From assembly GCA_002914845.1 (NCBI GenBank), contig JXTC01000213.1:168554-232553 (forward strand): DNA of 64,000 bases. Reading direction: 5' to 3'. This document shows positions 11,611-22,928 of this stretch, piece after piece. The DNA is from Trema orientale. Its lineage: Eukaryota; Streptophyta; Magnoliopsida; Rosales; Cannabaceae. The notes under the pieces were generated by a model. The model had not been told where the DNA came from. It saw only the letters and a list, made by a program, of their open reading frames with translations, and searched no databases. Position numbers and translations under genes: made by a program. Positions within the stretch are counted from its first letter, which is position 1. Each line of letters starts with the position of its first letter.

Positions 11611-14600
11611 ATGGCTCCAAATCAGAGTCAGATGCTCCTCCCTATTGCTGACTCCGAGCTTGCCTCGCTGAGGAGGCAGCTCTGCTTCCCTGGCGGAATT
11701 ATCCTGCAAAGGGTCGAGGGGCCGTCTGTTTGGTACCTCTGCTCCTCTGCACCCGAGGGCTCCATTGTGCTGGGGAGGAAGCACTTGGAGTGGGTGCGGT
11801 TTCTACTCCCTCCCCTCGTCCACCAGTTCTTCAGCCTCACAGGGATCCATCCGATGCAGCTAAACACCAACGGAATTATGATTCTGATGGGGCTCTCCGC
11901 TCTGTCAGTCCTCCTCAACATCCATATTGACTTGGAAGTGGTTTTCTATGCTTACAAGTTGACCACCATCCCCAAGAAGAGCTCCTACCCCACGTTCTAC
12001 CTCCAGCCGCTCCCGGGGCGCCACATCTTTTGGGGTCTGCCAAAGAACGACAAGCAGTGGGACTCCCACTCCAGGCTGTACGCGGTTGGAGGAGCGTGGT
12101 GCTTTCCTTGGGTGAACGAGGAGCATTTCTCGATTCCCTCGTCGTTTTCTCACAGTAAGTTTCCGGGTGCTTCCCTTCCCTTGAGTCTGAGCATTCCCCT
12201 GTCTCCTGACTTTTGGTATTGCGCAGGCACGGCGGATGAGAGCAGGTTCGAGCCGCGGCTGTCGGCGGGGCGGCTACAAGAGCTGGAGGGAATCGTCATC
12301 TTCGGGTCGGCCGGGGAGTGCCGCCACATACAGGCCGTGCTGAGCCCTCACATGATGAATCTGATGCCACAGGCAGTCCTGTATCTCCCATTCCCTCTCG
12401 ACTTTTGGGTGATCACCAAGCACCTCCGGAGCCGTCTCGACGCCGCTGCCCTGAATCGGTTCCGCCGAGACGAGCAGAACCGCATCACGATGGTCGGGCG
12501 TCAGGTTATGGCCTCGACCCAGGCGGCGGGGTCTGACGACTTGGTGGCGCCGACTAGGCTCGAACTCGAGGAGGTCCTAGTATTCATGGCCGGAGAGTGT
12601 GAGCGGCTCCGCGCCGCCGAAGCACCTGCCCCCAAGGGAGCTAAAGGTAGACTCGTTTCCTTGTTGCGAGACTCTACCCCTCGAGTCTGGGTCGTCCTCC
12701 TAACTGCGTAGCTTGCTCTTGTTTACAGGTTCTGGCGTGGGGCCTTCAGCAGACCCATCTCCGGCCAGAAGGGGGGGGCGCTGCCCACCGAGCCAGACCC
12801 AAGTTCCCTGCCGGTCGGTGTTTGGTAGTGTCCTCCGACGACGAGTCTGGGGGTCGTGGATTTGTCACCCGAAGAATAGACCCAGGCGACGAGTCGGAGG
12901 GTCTGTTCATGCCCGGGGACGACGCCTCCGCGGCACCTCCTCCGGGGACGAGTGGGTCTAAGGTTCAGGAGACGCCAGCCGTGCGAATCAAGTATGGTGG
13001 CGGGCTGTCTTCGGGTCGGCCTAGGAAGACTGCTACCTCAGACTCTCCACTCGTTGGACCCGAATCGGGGGCCAGCACGTGGTCTGGTTCCGCACGCTCT
13101 CACAGAGAGATTGCGGATTTGAGTGGGGGGGCCCCCAGGCTCAAGTCCCGCCTATCCTCCCCCCCAGCGGTTCCCTTGAAGCGGGGTCGCGAAGCCAACC
13201 CGTCCGGAGGGGAAGAGGGTCCGTTGGTGAAAAAGGGCAAGGCCGCCTCCCCTTCGGGCAGTGAAGACGATGACGAGGCTACCCTGACCGTCTTGAGGAG
13301 GAGGAGGTCTGTGCGTAGCGGACCTTCCGGACGCCCTGGTCAAGAAAAGATCGAAAAATTACGAGCTGATGGGTCTGCTCCACAAGTGGTCGGCGGAGTC
13401 GCTGAAGTGGCAACCGTTGCGGAGTCTGCTCCGGCTACTGCTGGTGATGCGTCGCCCAGTCCTGCGCCGCCTTCCACCGCTGCCCCCGTCCCCCTCACTT
13501 CGGGAGTATTAGGAGATGCTGCTGAAGTGCCGTTGGCAGAAGGCAGAGCCCTCGCCCTCGGCAGGGTGGAAACGCGCTCCACAGGCGCGGATGGTACCCG
13601 GGGAAGCAATTCGGCCGCTGAGCTCGAGCTGGAGCCGCTGTCCCTTGGGAACGTGGGTGTTGTCACTGGCCGCAGCCTCGCGCAGGTGTGGGTCATCTGA
13701 TCGTCGTTTTCATAGCCACGGTATGTTTGATGATTACTGAGTTTCCGCTTTTACATTCTGCAGTTAGCCGCTGTCCAGTCGTTTTACTCTTCGCAAGTGG
13801 CGGAGCTGACAAGGCAATTGGGCGCGAAGACTGTGGCAGCAGAACAGAGCGAGGTCACCCTGAAGGCACTTAGGGCCGACTTCGATCTATTCAGGAGCTT
13901 GGAGAAGGGCCGGGTCAGCACGGCGGTGGCTTATGCTTTGAGCGGCGAGAGGGCCGGTCGTGAAGAGCTGGCCAGCAAGTTAGCCGAGGCGGAAGGGAGG
14001 CTCGAGTCTCTAGAGGCTGAGGTCCCTGGCCTCCGTGCTCGGGCCGAGCTTGCGGGTCTGGCCCGGGCTGAGGCCGAGCTAAAGGAGCAGGAGCGGGTGA
14101 ATGCCGTAGCTGAGATGGGGCTCGCCAACATAGCCCGGGACCGCGCCATCGATGATGCGAAGGAGGCCAGGAAGGCTGAGGCGAAGGCAAAGCTGGAGGC
14201 TTATTCTCTGCAACGCAGACTCGATCGATCTAATGAGGTAATTAGCTGCCTGCACTTGGAGCATCATGAGTTATTGAAATCCCATGTTGAGCTGACCCGT
14301 TCGCGCCGCGAAGAGCTAACCGGTATTAACAACCTTTTGGCTGATTTGTCGCAGTACCAGGCGGAGCTCAGGCTGGCAGCATTGAGAGACAGGCTGGTGG
14401 ATGCTGAGAAGCTGAAAAAGAGGTACCAGAGGCAGGTGGATGTCCTTTCTGCCTAGAGTTACAGGTCCGGCTGGAAAAACCGAGAATTTAAGGGTCACCC
14501 AGAGGTGGTGACGCCGGACCAATTCGACGAGCAGAAGGGCGTTGAGAGGGACCACTACTCTGTCGGATATTACACGCAGCGGCTGGGGGATGAGATTAAT

Positions 14601-14836
14601 ATCACATACCCTGCTGATGTGTTAAAGATGCTCGACGAAGAGAAGGGTGAGCCTTCTGCATCTGCCTCTGTCGGCAAAGAGCTGGTGCCCGTCATGGGCC
14701 AGGAGGAGCCAACCGCGAGCCAGCGGGGTCAGGTGCGATAGTCCTCTCCAGCGAGTCTGAGCCTGAGATGCCGCCCCAAGCCGAAGCCAATCCGAATGCC
14801 GAAACCGGTGTTCCTTCCTCCAGTGGAGGTAAATAA
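11611..14836 (+). pseudogene. intron-containing opposite-strand gene of the Tat element (Transposase_28-like), broken
   Basis: A gene running against the retrotransposon between its integrase and 3' LTR. The N-terminal ~180 residues contain WVRFLLPPLV and QLNTNGIMILMGL and resemble the plant domain called putative gypsy-type transposon (Transposase_28). The middle is Ser/Pro/acidic-rich with basic patches, and the C-terminal ~220 residues are an Ala/Glu/Arg-rich coiled coil. Three likely introns: 12155-12226 (GTAAGT...GCGCAG, 72 bp), 12647-12728 (GTAGAC...TTACAG, 82 bp) and 13686-13763 (GTGTGG...TCTGCAG, 78 bp). Defects: a frame change at the eight-G run 12771-12778, an in-frame TAG at 14454-14456 after which coding resumes (VTPDQFDEQK), and a shift near 14730; the last plausible stop is at 14834-14836. 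Function unknown. The coding style, GC-rich against an AT-rich surrounding, confirms it travelled with the element. Confidence 0.72.
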
Positions 14837-14899
14837 GGGTTCCTGCTCCTCTGTATATGTGTAGAAGTAGGGCTTGTATAGGGCGCTGCCTGCCCCTTC

Positions 14900-14950
14900 T
14901 GTAACCCTGTTTTGTAATCCTCACATTGAATAATGAAATGAATACATTCA
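14900..14950 (+). terminator. poly(A) signal region of the antisense gene
   Basis: TTGTAATCC followed by AATAAT and AATGAA motifs 60-110 bp after the last stop of the opposite-strand gene, typical of a plant near-upstream element. Inference from composition and position. Confidence 0.4.
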
Positions 14951-15466
14951 GCTTGTTTTGAGTCTCTTCTCTCGTTTGCTGTTGTCAGTGATTAGGGTCA
15001 AATATCATATCCGACTTCTGGGTCTGGCCCAATCGTATGTGATTTAGAGTTGTTATTAAACCCTCCCCGTGCTCTGACTGATAAGGTCAATTCAGGAAAT
15101 GGGGATGTGAGCTCCGGCTCTTCCAGCGCCGAAGGTGTGTAATCGCCGTTATGGATTGTCTTAACAGGATTTGATCCACGCGTGTGGCTGGACTTCTCTG
15201 ACCCCAAGTGGAATCGTGCTAGGAGTCAACTGCAAGGGATAGTCAATTCCTGCTTAGATCTGTCGTTGCAGAGGAGAAGGCCTGGGCTCGGTTCGTATCG
15301 GGAGCAGATGGGCACTATCGCTCCGACGTGTCTCTGCGCCTTCACCCGAGGCCCGCTAATAAGTAGGGACCGGCTTTGTAATCTGTAATGTGATTATTAA
15401 TAACAGTGGTTGATTTTGTCTTTTTCAAGTTATCCCTGACTGTTATTTGTCCCTTGTTACCTGCAT

Positions 15467-15630
15467 GGGTCTACTTCCAACGGGCAGACCCAGTGGGGTC
15501 TGCTTCCAACGGGCAGGCCCAATAGGGTCTGCTTCCAACGGGCAGGTCTTCCGCGTCGTTTGCCGATGACTGACACGGGTCTCCTGTCCTGGGCAGACCC
15601 AGTGGGGTCTTCCTCCAGCGGGTAGACCAA
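15467..15630. repeat. 29-bp tandem repeat in the Tat 3' region
   Basis: Units starting 'gggtctacttccaacgggca' at 15467, 'gggtctgcttccaacgggca' at 15496 and 15525, and a degenerate unit near 15604 ('gggtcttcctccagcgggta'). Lies between the antisense gene and integrase. Confidence 0.8.
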
Positions 15631-15724
15631 GTGTGTCGTCTCGCGATTCTCCAGAGTTCTCCTTACTCGGGAAACCCACTTAGGGAGCTCGTGCGTCCCC
15701 ATGGGCCGTCAACTGACATTTCTG

Positions 15725-16110
15725 TCACGCGACGTGGTACCCATAGCACGGCATTTAGGTGAGGTCTGCTGGCAAGAATTTTGTTGCCCAGCTCTTTCTT
15801 CTTCGTACATTTTTCTCGGGTCGCCGGCAAGTGTTTCACTACACGACGTTTGTTCCCATAGTACGATTTTGGGGCGAGGTCTGCTGGCAATGATTTTGAT
15901 TGCATAGCTCTATCCTCTTCGTACGTTTTTCTCGGGTTACCAGCAAGTATTTCACTGCACGACATTTATTCCCATAGTACGATTTTAGGTTGAGGTCTGC
16001 TGGCAAGAATGTTATTGCATAGCTCAATCCTCTTCGTACATTTTTCTTGGGTCGCCGGCAAGTGTTTCACTGCACGACGTTTGTTCCCATAGTACGATTT
16101 TGGGTTGACT
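15725..16110. repeat. 115-bp tandem repeat in the Tat 3' region
   Basis: About 3.3 copies. 'gaggtctgctggcaa' begins at 15761, 15876 and 15992, each followed by 'tcctcttcgtac' or similar, a 'gccggcaagt'-type stretch and 'cccatagtacgatttt'. Copies differ by about 10-15%. Short plus- and minus-strand frames across it are shadows of the repeat. Confidence 0.88.
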
Positions 16111-16245
16111 GAGGTGGTAGGGGTCTAATTATCTCAGCTCAGACCCTAGCAGGCAATGGGTTTGTTAGCAAATCCATAAAGTAAATAGTTCGACCTATAT
16201 CAAAGTGGGTCTGCTCATTATAAAAGAAAAATCTTTACACATGGT

Positions 16246-17376
16246 TCATACATAATACTTTTTCAAGTACTGAGCATTCCATGTGTTGGGTAGAGTTTTG
16301 CCCGTTTTGAGTTCCCTCAGGACATATGCGCCACAGTCTAGTGCCTTGACAATTTTGTAGGGTCTGATCCAGTTAGGATCTAGCTTTGATAAGTTTCCGA
16401 TTTTGGCCTTCAAGATCCAATCCCCGGCGCTGAACCTGTGAGCATTGACTTTCTTTGCAAAATAAGTCTTGGCTCGTTGATGGTAGGAGGCCAGGTGAAC
16501 CAGAGCCATGTTCCTCGTCTCCTCAAGGAGGTCCGTGTTATGACCGAGCTGCTGTTCGTTCAGCGGGGCGTTCTCCACCACTTCTGAGCGTAGGGTCGGG
16601 AGGCTGATCTCGGTCGGGATCACAGCCTCTGACCCGTACACCATAGCGAAGGGGGTCCTCCCTGTCGACCTGCGCTCGGTGGTTCGGTGAGCCCATATAA
16701 CGGCTGGCAATTCGTCCAGCCATTTCCCTTTGGCTTCTTGCAGGTTCTTTTTTATGTTGCTGAAGATAGCTTTGTTCGTTGCCTCGGCTTGGCCATTTCC
16801 TTGGGGGTAGCTTACGGACGAGAAACTGAGTCTTATGCCATACAGGTCGCACAATTCCTTGAGCTTGGCGTTCTGGAATTGAGTCCCGTGGTCGGCATGT
16901 ATTTCTCATGGAATTCCATATCGGCAGATTATGTTCTTCCAAATGAAATTAATTGTATCTGCCTTGTTGACGGTCGTGTAGGCCTCCGCCTCTACCCACT
17001 TGGTGAAGTAGTCAGTGGCCAGTAAGACGTACCTCTTGCCGCTGGGGCCCCTAGGGAGTTCTCCGACGATATCCAGACCCCATTTGGCGAAGGGCCATAG
17101 AGTGATGTTAGAGTGGAGTTCCTCCGCAGGTTGATGCTTTAGGGGGGTGAACCTCTGGCATTTGTCGCATCTCTTAACGAACTGAGCTGCCTCGGTCATC
17201 ATGTAAGGCCAGAAGTACCCGGCTATCAAGGCCCTATGGGCGAGGCTCCGCCCTCCAGAGTGATTGCCATAGACCCCATCGTGGATCTCTTCCATCAATC
17301 TCTGGACCTCTGTGGGACCTATGCATCTCAGCATTGGTCCTATGGTAGACCTTCTGTACAGTTGATCCCTGACCAT
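16246..17376 (-). pseudogene. Tat integrase, interrupted
   Basis: Integrase of the gypsy element in two open stretches (17376-16906, then 16854-16246). The first holds the zinc-binding H-H-C-C region ending CDKCQRF and the first catalytic Asp in KWGLDIVGE. The second Asp lies in ADHGTQF between the two stretches, and the Glu in GNGQAEATNK starts the second. The break after RYGIP is a TGA where related elements have Arg, so a CGA to TGA change explains it. The C-terminal part (SAGDWILKAKIGN, LDPNWIRPYKI) is the usual DNA-binding domain. It would insert the cDNA into nuclear DNA; this copy is inactive unless the stop is read through. Confidence 0.88.
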
Positions 17377-17382
17377 AGAGCA

Positions 17383-18525
17383 CTAGGCGGACTTCAGTCT
17401 GATTGAGCGGGCTTCCCGAGGATCTGGTGGGAGCTCTCCCGTCGTCAGGTACCTGGCGATGGGTTTCATCCAGCATATTTCCTCAGAGGTGGCCGCGAAG
17501 ATGCGGCATGCGGGGTTCTCTATTGGGTCTGCTGCATACTCGCTTTCCATTAGGATCTCTGTGTACTCGGTCGTGCCCCCTGGCGAAGCGCTTTTGGCTA
17601 GCTTGTCGGCCGTCTGGTTTATCTCCCTGGGTATCTGCTCGATGGCGAACGTTTCGAAACGGGCTTTCGCCCCCATCACCCTGGAGAAGTACTTGTGCAG
17701 TCTTGGTTCATTCACTTCGAAGATTCCCGCAACTTGTTCCGCGATCAATTGCGAGTCGGTTTTCATCAATATGTTCTTTACTCCGAAGTGTAGGGCAAGC
17801 TCGAGACCCTGGAGTAGTGCCTCGTATTCTGCCTCATTGTTCGTTGCCTGGAACCCGAGTCTGAGGGCTTTTTCCACCTTGAGGCCCGCTGGGGTCTGCA
17901 GAACTATTCCGATGCCCAACCCCGAAACGTTAGCAGACCCGTCGGTGTAGAGGGTCCAGACCGAGGGGTCTGACGTCGGCAGTGTCTGCGGTCGATCGTG
18001 CGACTCGCCGAAGAATTGAATCTCTACTAGGAAATCCGCCACGACCTGACCCTTTTTCGCCATTCGGGGTTGGTAATCAATGTCATATGTTCCCAACTCG
18101 ACAGCCCATTTGGTAAGTCGTGCTGACAAATCTGGTTTAGCCAGGATCTGTCGGATGGGAAAGTCCGTGTAGACCGTGATGGGGTGTGCCTCGAAATACT
18201 GCCTTAACTTCTTCTTAGCATTGACCAGTGCGAGGACCAGTTTCTCTGCCGTGCTGTATCGAGTCTCCGCGTCTAGGAGCATGCGGCTCGCATAGAATAC
18301 TGGCTTCTGCTTGCCTTCCTCTTCGATGAATAGCACCATGCTGATCGCTATCTCGGACACTGCCAGGTACGCATACAGGCGTTGCCCCTCTGCTGGGGAG
18401 GCTAGGATAGGCGGGTGGCTGAGGTACTGTTTGAGTTCTGCCAATGCCGCGTCTTGTTCCTCTCCCCAGGTGAATGAAGAATTTTTCCTTATGGATTGGA
18501 AGAAAGGCTTGCACCAGTCCGACAT
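17383..18525 (-). pseudogene. Tat RNase H plus second (archaeal-type) RNase H
   Basis: A 380-residue open stretch. Residues 1 to about 140 are the RT connection and first RNase H (FTWGEEQDAALAELKQYL, KPVFYASRML, RYSTAEKLVLALV, YTDFPIRQIL). From about residue 190 a second RNase H follows: WTLYTDGSANVSGLG, NNEAEYEALLQGLELAL and KTDSQLIAEQV give the expected D-E-D acidic residues. Tandem RNase H domains are the hallmark of the Tat lineage. The stretch ends in a stop at 17383; integrase follows in the same direction. It is a module of the polyprotein, not a separate gene, hence pseudogene. Confidence 0.88.
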
Positions 18526-18537
18526 CCTAGAGACAAA

Positions 18538-19452
18538 TCAGCTGAGTGCTGCTATCTTTCTAGTCAAGCGCTGGACTTCCCTGACGGTTGAGGGCCTCTG
18601 TTCATTCGCGATCAAAGAAAGCTGGGTTGGATTGGCTTCGATTCCCCTCTTGCTTACGATGTGCCCTAGGAATTGACCAAACGACACCCCGAAAGTGCAC
18701 TTCTTGGGGTTCAGGTGCATTTGGTAATGCCTTAGGACTTGGAAGCATTCGGCGAGGTGGTCTAGGTGGTCGGAAGCTTCCTTGCTTTTTACCACTATGT
18801 CGTCGATGTATACCTCCATCGTCTTCTCCAAGAGGCCAGCGAACATTTTGTTCATGAGCCTCTGATAGGTTTCCCCTGCGTTTTTTAAACCGAAGGGCAT
18901 GCGTTTGTAGCAGTACAAACCCCGTTCTGTGATAAAGGCCGTATGGATCTGGTCTTCCTCGAATAGAGGGATCTGGTTATATCCGGAGTAAGCGTCCAGA
19001 AAGCTCATTCTGCCAAATCCTGTCGTCGCATCAACCATCTGATCGATCTTTGGCAGCGGGAAACTGTCTTTCGGGCAGGCCTTGTTCAGGTTTGTAAAGT
19101 CAATGCAAGTCCGATCGTCTCCATTTTTCTTTTTCACCACCACTGGGTTGGAGACCCAACAAGGGTATGTGCATTCCATGATGAGGCTGTTTTCTAACAG
19201 CTTCTCGACCTCTTTGTTGATGGCCCTGTTCTTTTCTGGCGCGAACCTCCTAGGCTTCTGCCTGACTGGAGGGTAATTGGGGTCTATATTCAGGCGGTGA
19301 CAAGTATGCTCGGGATCTATGCCGGGCATGTCATTATGGGACCACACGAACACATCCCCATTTTGTCGGAGGAACTCCACCAGGCTGTCCCTCTCCGACC
19401 CAGACAGCAGTGCCCCGACCAGGACCGTCTTCTCCGGTTCTGTCATCTTCAA
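18538..19452 (-). pseudogene. Tat reverse transcriptase
   Basis: A 304-residue open stretch with the full RT core: RRFAPEKNRAINKEVEKLL, CIDFTNLNKACPKD, SFLDAYSGYNQIPL, FGLKNAGETYQRLMN and the catalytic YIDDIVVKS. It would copy the element RNA into DNA in the cytoplasmic particle. Its upstream link to the protease region contains several stops (for example around 19545 and 19664), so the polyprotein is broken. The RT motifs themselves look intact. Confidence 0.9.
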
Positions 19453-19665
19453 AGGGACTGCTACCAGCTCTTCTATTGTAGTGTCTGGTTTGTCAGACTC
19501 GTCTTCGATTCATTTCATATACGCCGGCAGGCGGTCCTTTGACTGCTATTTGTCCTCCGTCGAGATGCCTATGCTCACCACGGGGCCTTTTATCGCAGTC
19601 GAAAAGTACTTTCTAGCGGAGACCTGGTCCCCCTTGATGTATATCGTGTAGGTCCCGTCTGCCGA

Positions 19666-19998
19666 CTAACACCTCAGGATCTGGTGGAGGGTGGACGCAA
19701 CTCCATGCATGGCATGAATCCAACCTTTCCCCATGATGGCGTTGAATGAGGATTGACAATCGACGACGACAAAATCGACATCCAGGCTCCTGTAGGCGGT
19801 GCAGACCTTCTGCGTCACGGCCCCCATTGGGCTAACCCTGTTGCTGTCGCAGGCAAACAATGGCTGGTAGGTCGGCCTTAGCATGCTTCGGTTCAAGCCC
19901 ATGTTTTCGAAGGTGCTGAGAAATAGGACATCAACACTGCTGCCCCCATCAATCAAGACTCTTCCCACCATCGAAGAATCGATCTGCAGTTTGACCAC
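19666..19998 (-). pseudogene. Tat aspartic protease
   Basis: 110-residue stretch with the retropepsin active-site motif in the form VLIDGGSSVDVLFL. Asp-Gly-Gly-Ser in place of Asp-Thr-Gly-Ser is seen in some Tat elements. It is followed by the expected core (FNAIMGKGWIHAM). The Gag C-terminal linker before it (20201-19953) overlaps in a shifted frame, so a frameshift separates gag from protease near 19955-20000. Confidence 0.82.
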
Positions 19999-20351
19999 CA
20001 GCGATCATCGTGAGGCAGGCGCACTGTAGCCAGGTCTTGCTGGGTGAAGGCGATTGTGGCGTGAGCCCGCTCCGTTGTCAAGTGGTTCACGGAGTGGCCC
20101 AGACCTCTCAAACGTCTCACCCTCTCTTTGGTCCTTTTGTAGATTTTATCTCTCTCCTCTCGACCCTGGCTGGGCTCTGGTCTGCCTACGATCATCGGCA
20201 CGATCCTTAGGGTCTGCTCTCCCGACCCTGAGGCCGGGGTCTGCTTCCCCTTATCCTGCCCAGCAGTGTCCTTTTTGGCTTACCCATCCGCCTTCACGTA
20301 CTGTTTCAGCTTTCCCGCCTGGATCGCCGTCATCACCTGTGCGTAAAGGCT

Positions 20352-21731
20352 TCAACAATGGATGGTGTCGTGCCCATGGTCATTGTGGAACTGGCAGTAC
20401 CTGTTTTTGTTCTTCATATGATCAGGCACGCTGGACTTTGGGGGGTCCCTGAAGATGCCCTTGTCTTTGTTCTGGAGGTAGATTAGGTCGATCGTCGTGT
20501 TGAGCTCGAACTTGGGCAGCGGGGCTCTGGACGTACTCCTCTTTTTGTTGCTCTCCTGATCAGACGTTGATTTCGGCGTCGGTTCAGGAGTCCCCCTTTT
20601 TGCCCCTTGCGCAGCTGTCGCCTGTGCTGGTGCGGTCGTAATCGCAGCGGAGGTCTTGGGTAACTTTTGGTGGCTCTCCAGTACTCGAAACACCCCTTTC
20701 GATCTCGCCAGGATGTCGGCCATGTCGTGCGGCAGGTTTAGGAGCAAGTGGTCTAACAGCATTGAGCCAGGCCGAAGGCTTCTGACAAAGGAGTTCGCGG
20801 CTTGGACTGTGTCGGCGTTATGTATTTGGGACATCGTGTCCAGGAAACGCGACAAGTAGTCCCTCGGAGACTCGTTTGCCGACTGCTCTATTCGGTCTAG
20901 GTCTCGCATAGTTTTTTGCTGCCTCCTGGCATTAGCATATTGTTTCAAGAACGCTTTGCAGAAGTCTTCGAACCCATTTATGGACTTCCCTGGGAGCTGT
21001 CTAAACCACGAAAGGGCTGGCCCGGCTAGGGTGGTGGAAAAGACTTTGCAAAGCACGGCTTCATTTATGGTTTCCAAAGCCATCTTTTGCTGGAATTAGT
21101 AGATGTGGTCGAGAGGGTTTGTCTTTCCCTTATACAGCTTGATCGTCGGAGTCACGAAATTCTGTGGCTTCGGCTCCAGCTGAATCCAGTCCGCCAGAGC
21201 CGATTGGTTGATTCCACGCACGGCTTATTCCGTCAAGTCGGCGGGGGTCTGGCCGTGGTGGGCCCCGAGCTGTCTGCTCAGCTCCGCCATCATCTCCTGT
21301 TTCCAGTTGGGAGGGGCTTCTCCTTGGCCCTCGGGGCATCGCCTGCCCATATCTGCTTCTGCTCGAGGGAGCCTCGTGTGGCTTTGCTGCTCCTCGCGTG
21401 CTGCCTTTCCCGAGGGCGTGGAGGTCTCTTCTCCGGCTGGGGCGTGGTGCCTCCTGGCCTCTTGTTGGACCTCCTCGTCGCCGTCGCCCCTCCGTTCACT
21501 CCTGGCTTCGCTCGCCAGTAATCCTTCGAGGCGAGCGTTGTCCCTGCGAACCTCTGCGACCTCTTCTTTCAGGCCTAGGACAGCGTCCTGAGCCATTTCT
21601 GCTTTCCTGTTTGCCTCCATCAATGCGGCGAGCATCCGGTCCAGCTTTTCCTCCACGCTTGGTGGTATCTCTTGAGGTCTTCCCTCTGTCTCTGGCCGTG
21701 TGCTTCTTGTCGTCATTCTGGAGGGTGCCAT
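20352..21731 (-). pseudogene. Tat gag, interrupted
   Basis: Starts at ATG 21731 (MAPSRMTTRSTRPETE), about 90 bp after the 5' LTR. The first 168 residues contain a charged, coiled-coil-prone segment and end at a stop at 21225. Coding resumes in the same frame and the retrotransposon gag core occupies 21083-20352: KVFSTTLAGPALSWFRQLP, FEDFCKAFLKQYA, SPRDYLSRFLDTM. A partial zinc-binding motif CQFHNDHGHDTIHC comes just before a TGA at 20352 that probably replaces CGA (Arg). The capsid function is inferred from the family. Confidence 0.87.
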
Positions 21732-21800
21732 CGTTCGTTGTATGGCCTTTTGTTCGGGAGAAGCACTGTCGTGAAATCTTTTCTATCACGCTGCGCTTTT

Positions 21801-21817
21801 TCCCACAGACGGCGCCA
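21801..21817 (-). promoter_or_regulatory. primer binding site of the Tat element
   Basis: On the minus strand TGGCGCCGTCTGTGGGA begins three bases after the 5' LTR. TGGCGCC can pair with a tRNA 3' end in ...GGCGCCA; the first nine bases fit plant tRNA-Asp, but the rest does not match it well, so the primer is uncertain. Confidence 0.75.
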
Positions 21818-21820
21818 AAC

Positions 21821-22507
21821 TGTTGGCACGATTTTTGCCAACTGTCTACGTGTCTTTGCTATCTCTGACTGTTCCCGATATCTGGATGAATCAGAGGAGC
21901 CCGGGGGGGTACCTGCAAAGACTCTCCGATGCTTAAGTCAGATATCGGTTCGAAGAGAGATAGCCAGAAGTAGAAAATTACTTACTTGTTTATCATGGTA
22001 CGAGCGATACTTATACCTCTGGAGTCGGGATCCAATTCTGAGGTTTCCTTTCCCGCGCCGTAGCTCGCTCCCGAAATCACGAGCTAAGATTGGTACGGTT
22101 TGCTCCCTGTCGCCAGCTCCGACATGAGTCCTGACATAGAGTGGCAACTACAGTTCCGCCGTTCTCCCAGGGGAATGCATTTAATATGCACACCTACCCA
22201 TGATTGCATTAAATGCCTTGTCTGGGTCTGGAACTATGCGTTGCTCCTGAGGGTCTTCTAGCGGAAGACCCTTGAGGCTCCTGATCCCCAGCTGTCGGGA
22301 CAAGGGTCTGGTTGGGCTAGGCCCATCCCGGATCTGGACGGGCTCTGCCTCGACCCGCTTCGACAGTGTGGGTCTAAACATCGTCACGTGAAAACACTCG
22401 TAGTATCCAGGTGGTTTTTTCTGCTCACATGTCATTTGAATGTTTTCCGTTTCGTTCCTCGCCACCGGGATGTCTACGTGGCGTGCGTTCTAAAAGCGGG
22501 CCCCACA
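21821..22507 (-). repeat. 5' LTR of the Tat element
   Basis: 687 bp, 'tgttggcacg' to 'gggccccaca', matching 10543-11228 throughout with about 29 substitutions and one single-base indel (counted by eye). Confidence 0.93.
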
Positions 22508-22512
22508 TTATG
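22508..22512. repeat. target-site duplication of the Tat element, right
   Basis: ttatg, identical to 10538-10542. Confidence 0.9.
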
Positions 22513-22928
22513 TTTTTGTATTCGAAAAACTCAAATAATATTATGCTTACTTGTAATCTCTCGAATTTATATCTACCCAATAAATTTATATCACATCATC
22601 TCAAAATTTTAACTATCTAGCTAATTAATGTTTTAATTTCATCGTTTTATGTAAAATTTTAATATTACGTGGCATCAAGTCATTAGTTAATTGAGATGCT
22701 AAAATTTAAAAGGAGTTTTCTTCAATAACTATTTTGATCATTGAATCAGTCTTTCATCTTAGTAGTAATCTGAAAGGAGAGAAATATATACACTACATAA
22801 AACAGAGCGGTAATCCTCAGATGCTGCCATAGTAAGTTGATATTGCTTCATACACACACAGCATGGAGCTAATTCTTAAACTCCATATTCATTCTAATGC
22901 ACAGAATAACTCCCAACAAACACCAGAC

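Larger units (their letters stand above)
10543..22507 (-). mobile_element. complete Ty3/gypsy retrotransposon, Tat lineage, degenerate
   Basis: An 11,965-bp element inserted between UGT copies A and B. It is flanked by the 5-bp target duplication ttatg (10538-10542 and 22508-22512). On the minus strand the order is LTR, PBS, gag, protease, RT, RNase H, a second RNase H, integrase, a 5 kb 3' region, PPT, LTR. PR-RT-RH-INT order is diagnostic of Ty3/gypsy; the extra RNase H after the first and an opposite-strand gene downstream of INT are known features of the Tat lineage. Every coding module has stops or frameshifts, so the copy is not autonomous. By eye the two LTRs differ at roughly 29 sites plus one indel in about 687 bp, near 96% identity; with a commonly used plant LTR rate this suggests an age of one to two million years (inference). 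Confidence 0.95.

Noticed and set aside
15467..16110. Regularly spaced repeats considered as a CRISPR array
   Set aside because: Units are head-to-tail without unique spacers, inside a plant retrotransposon.
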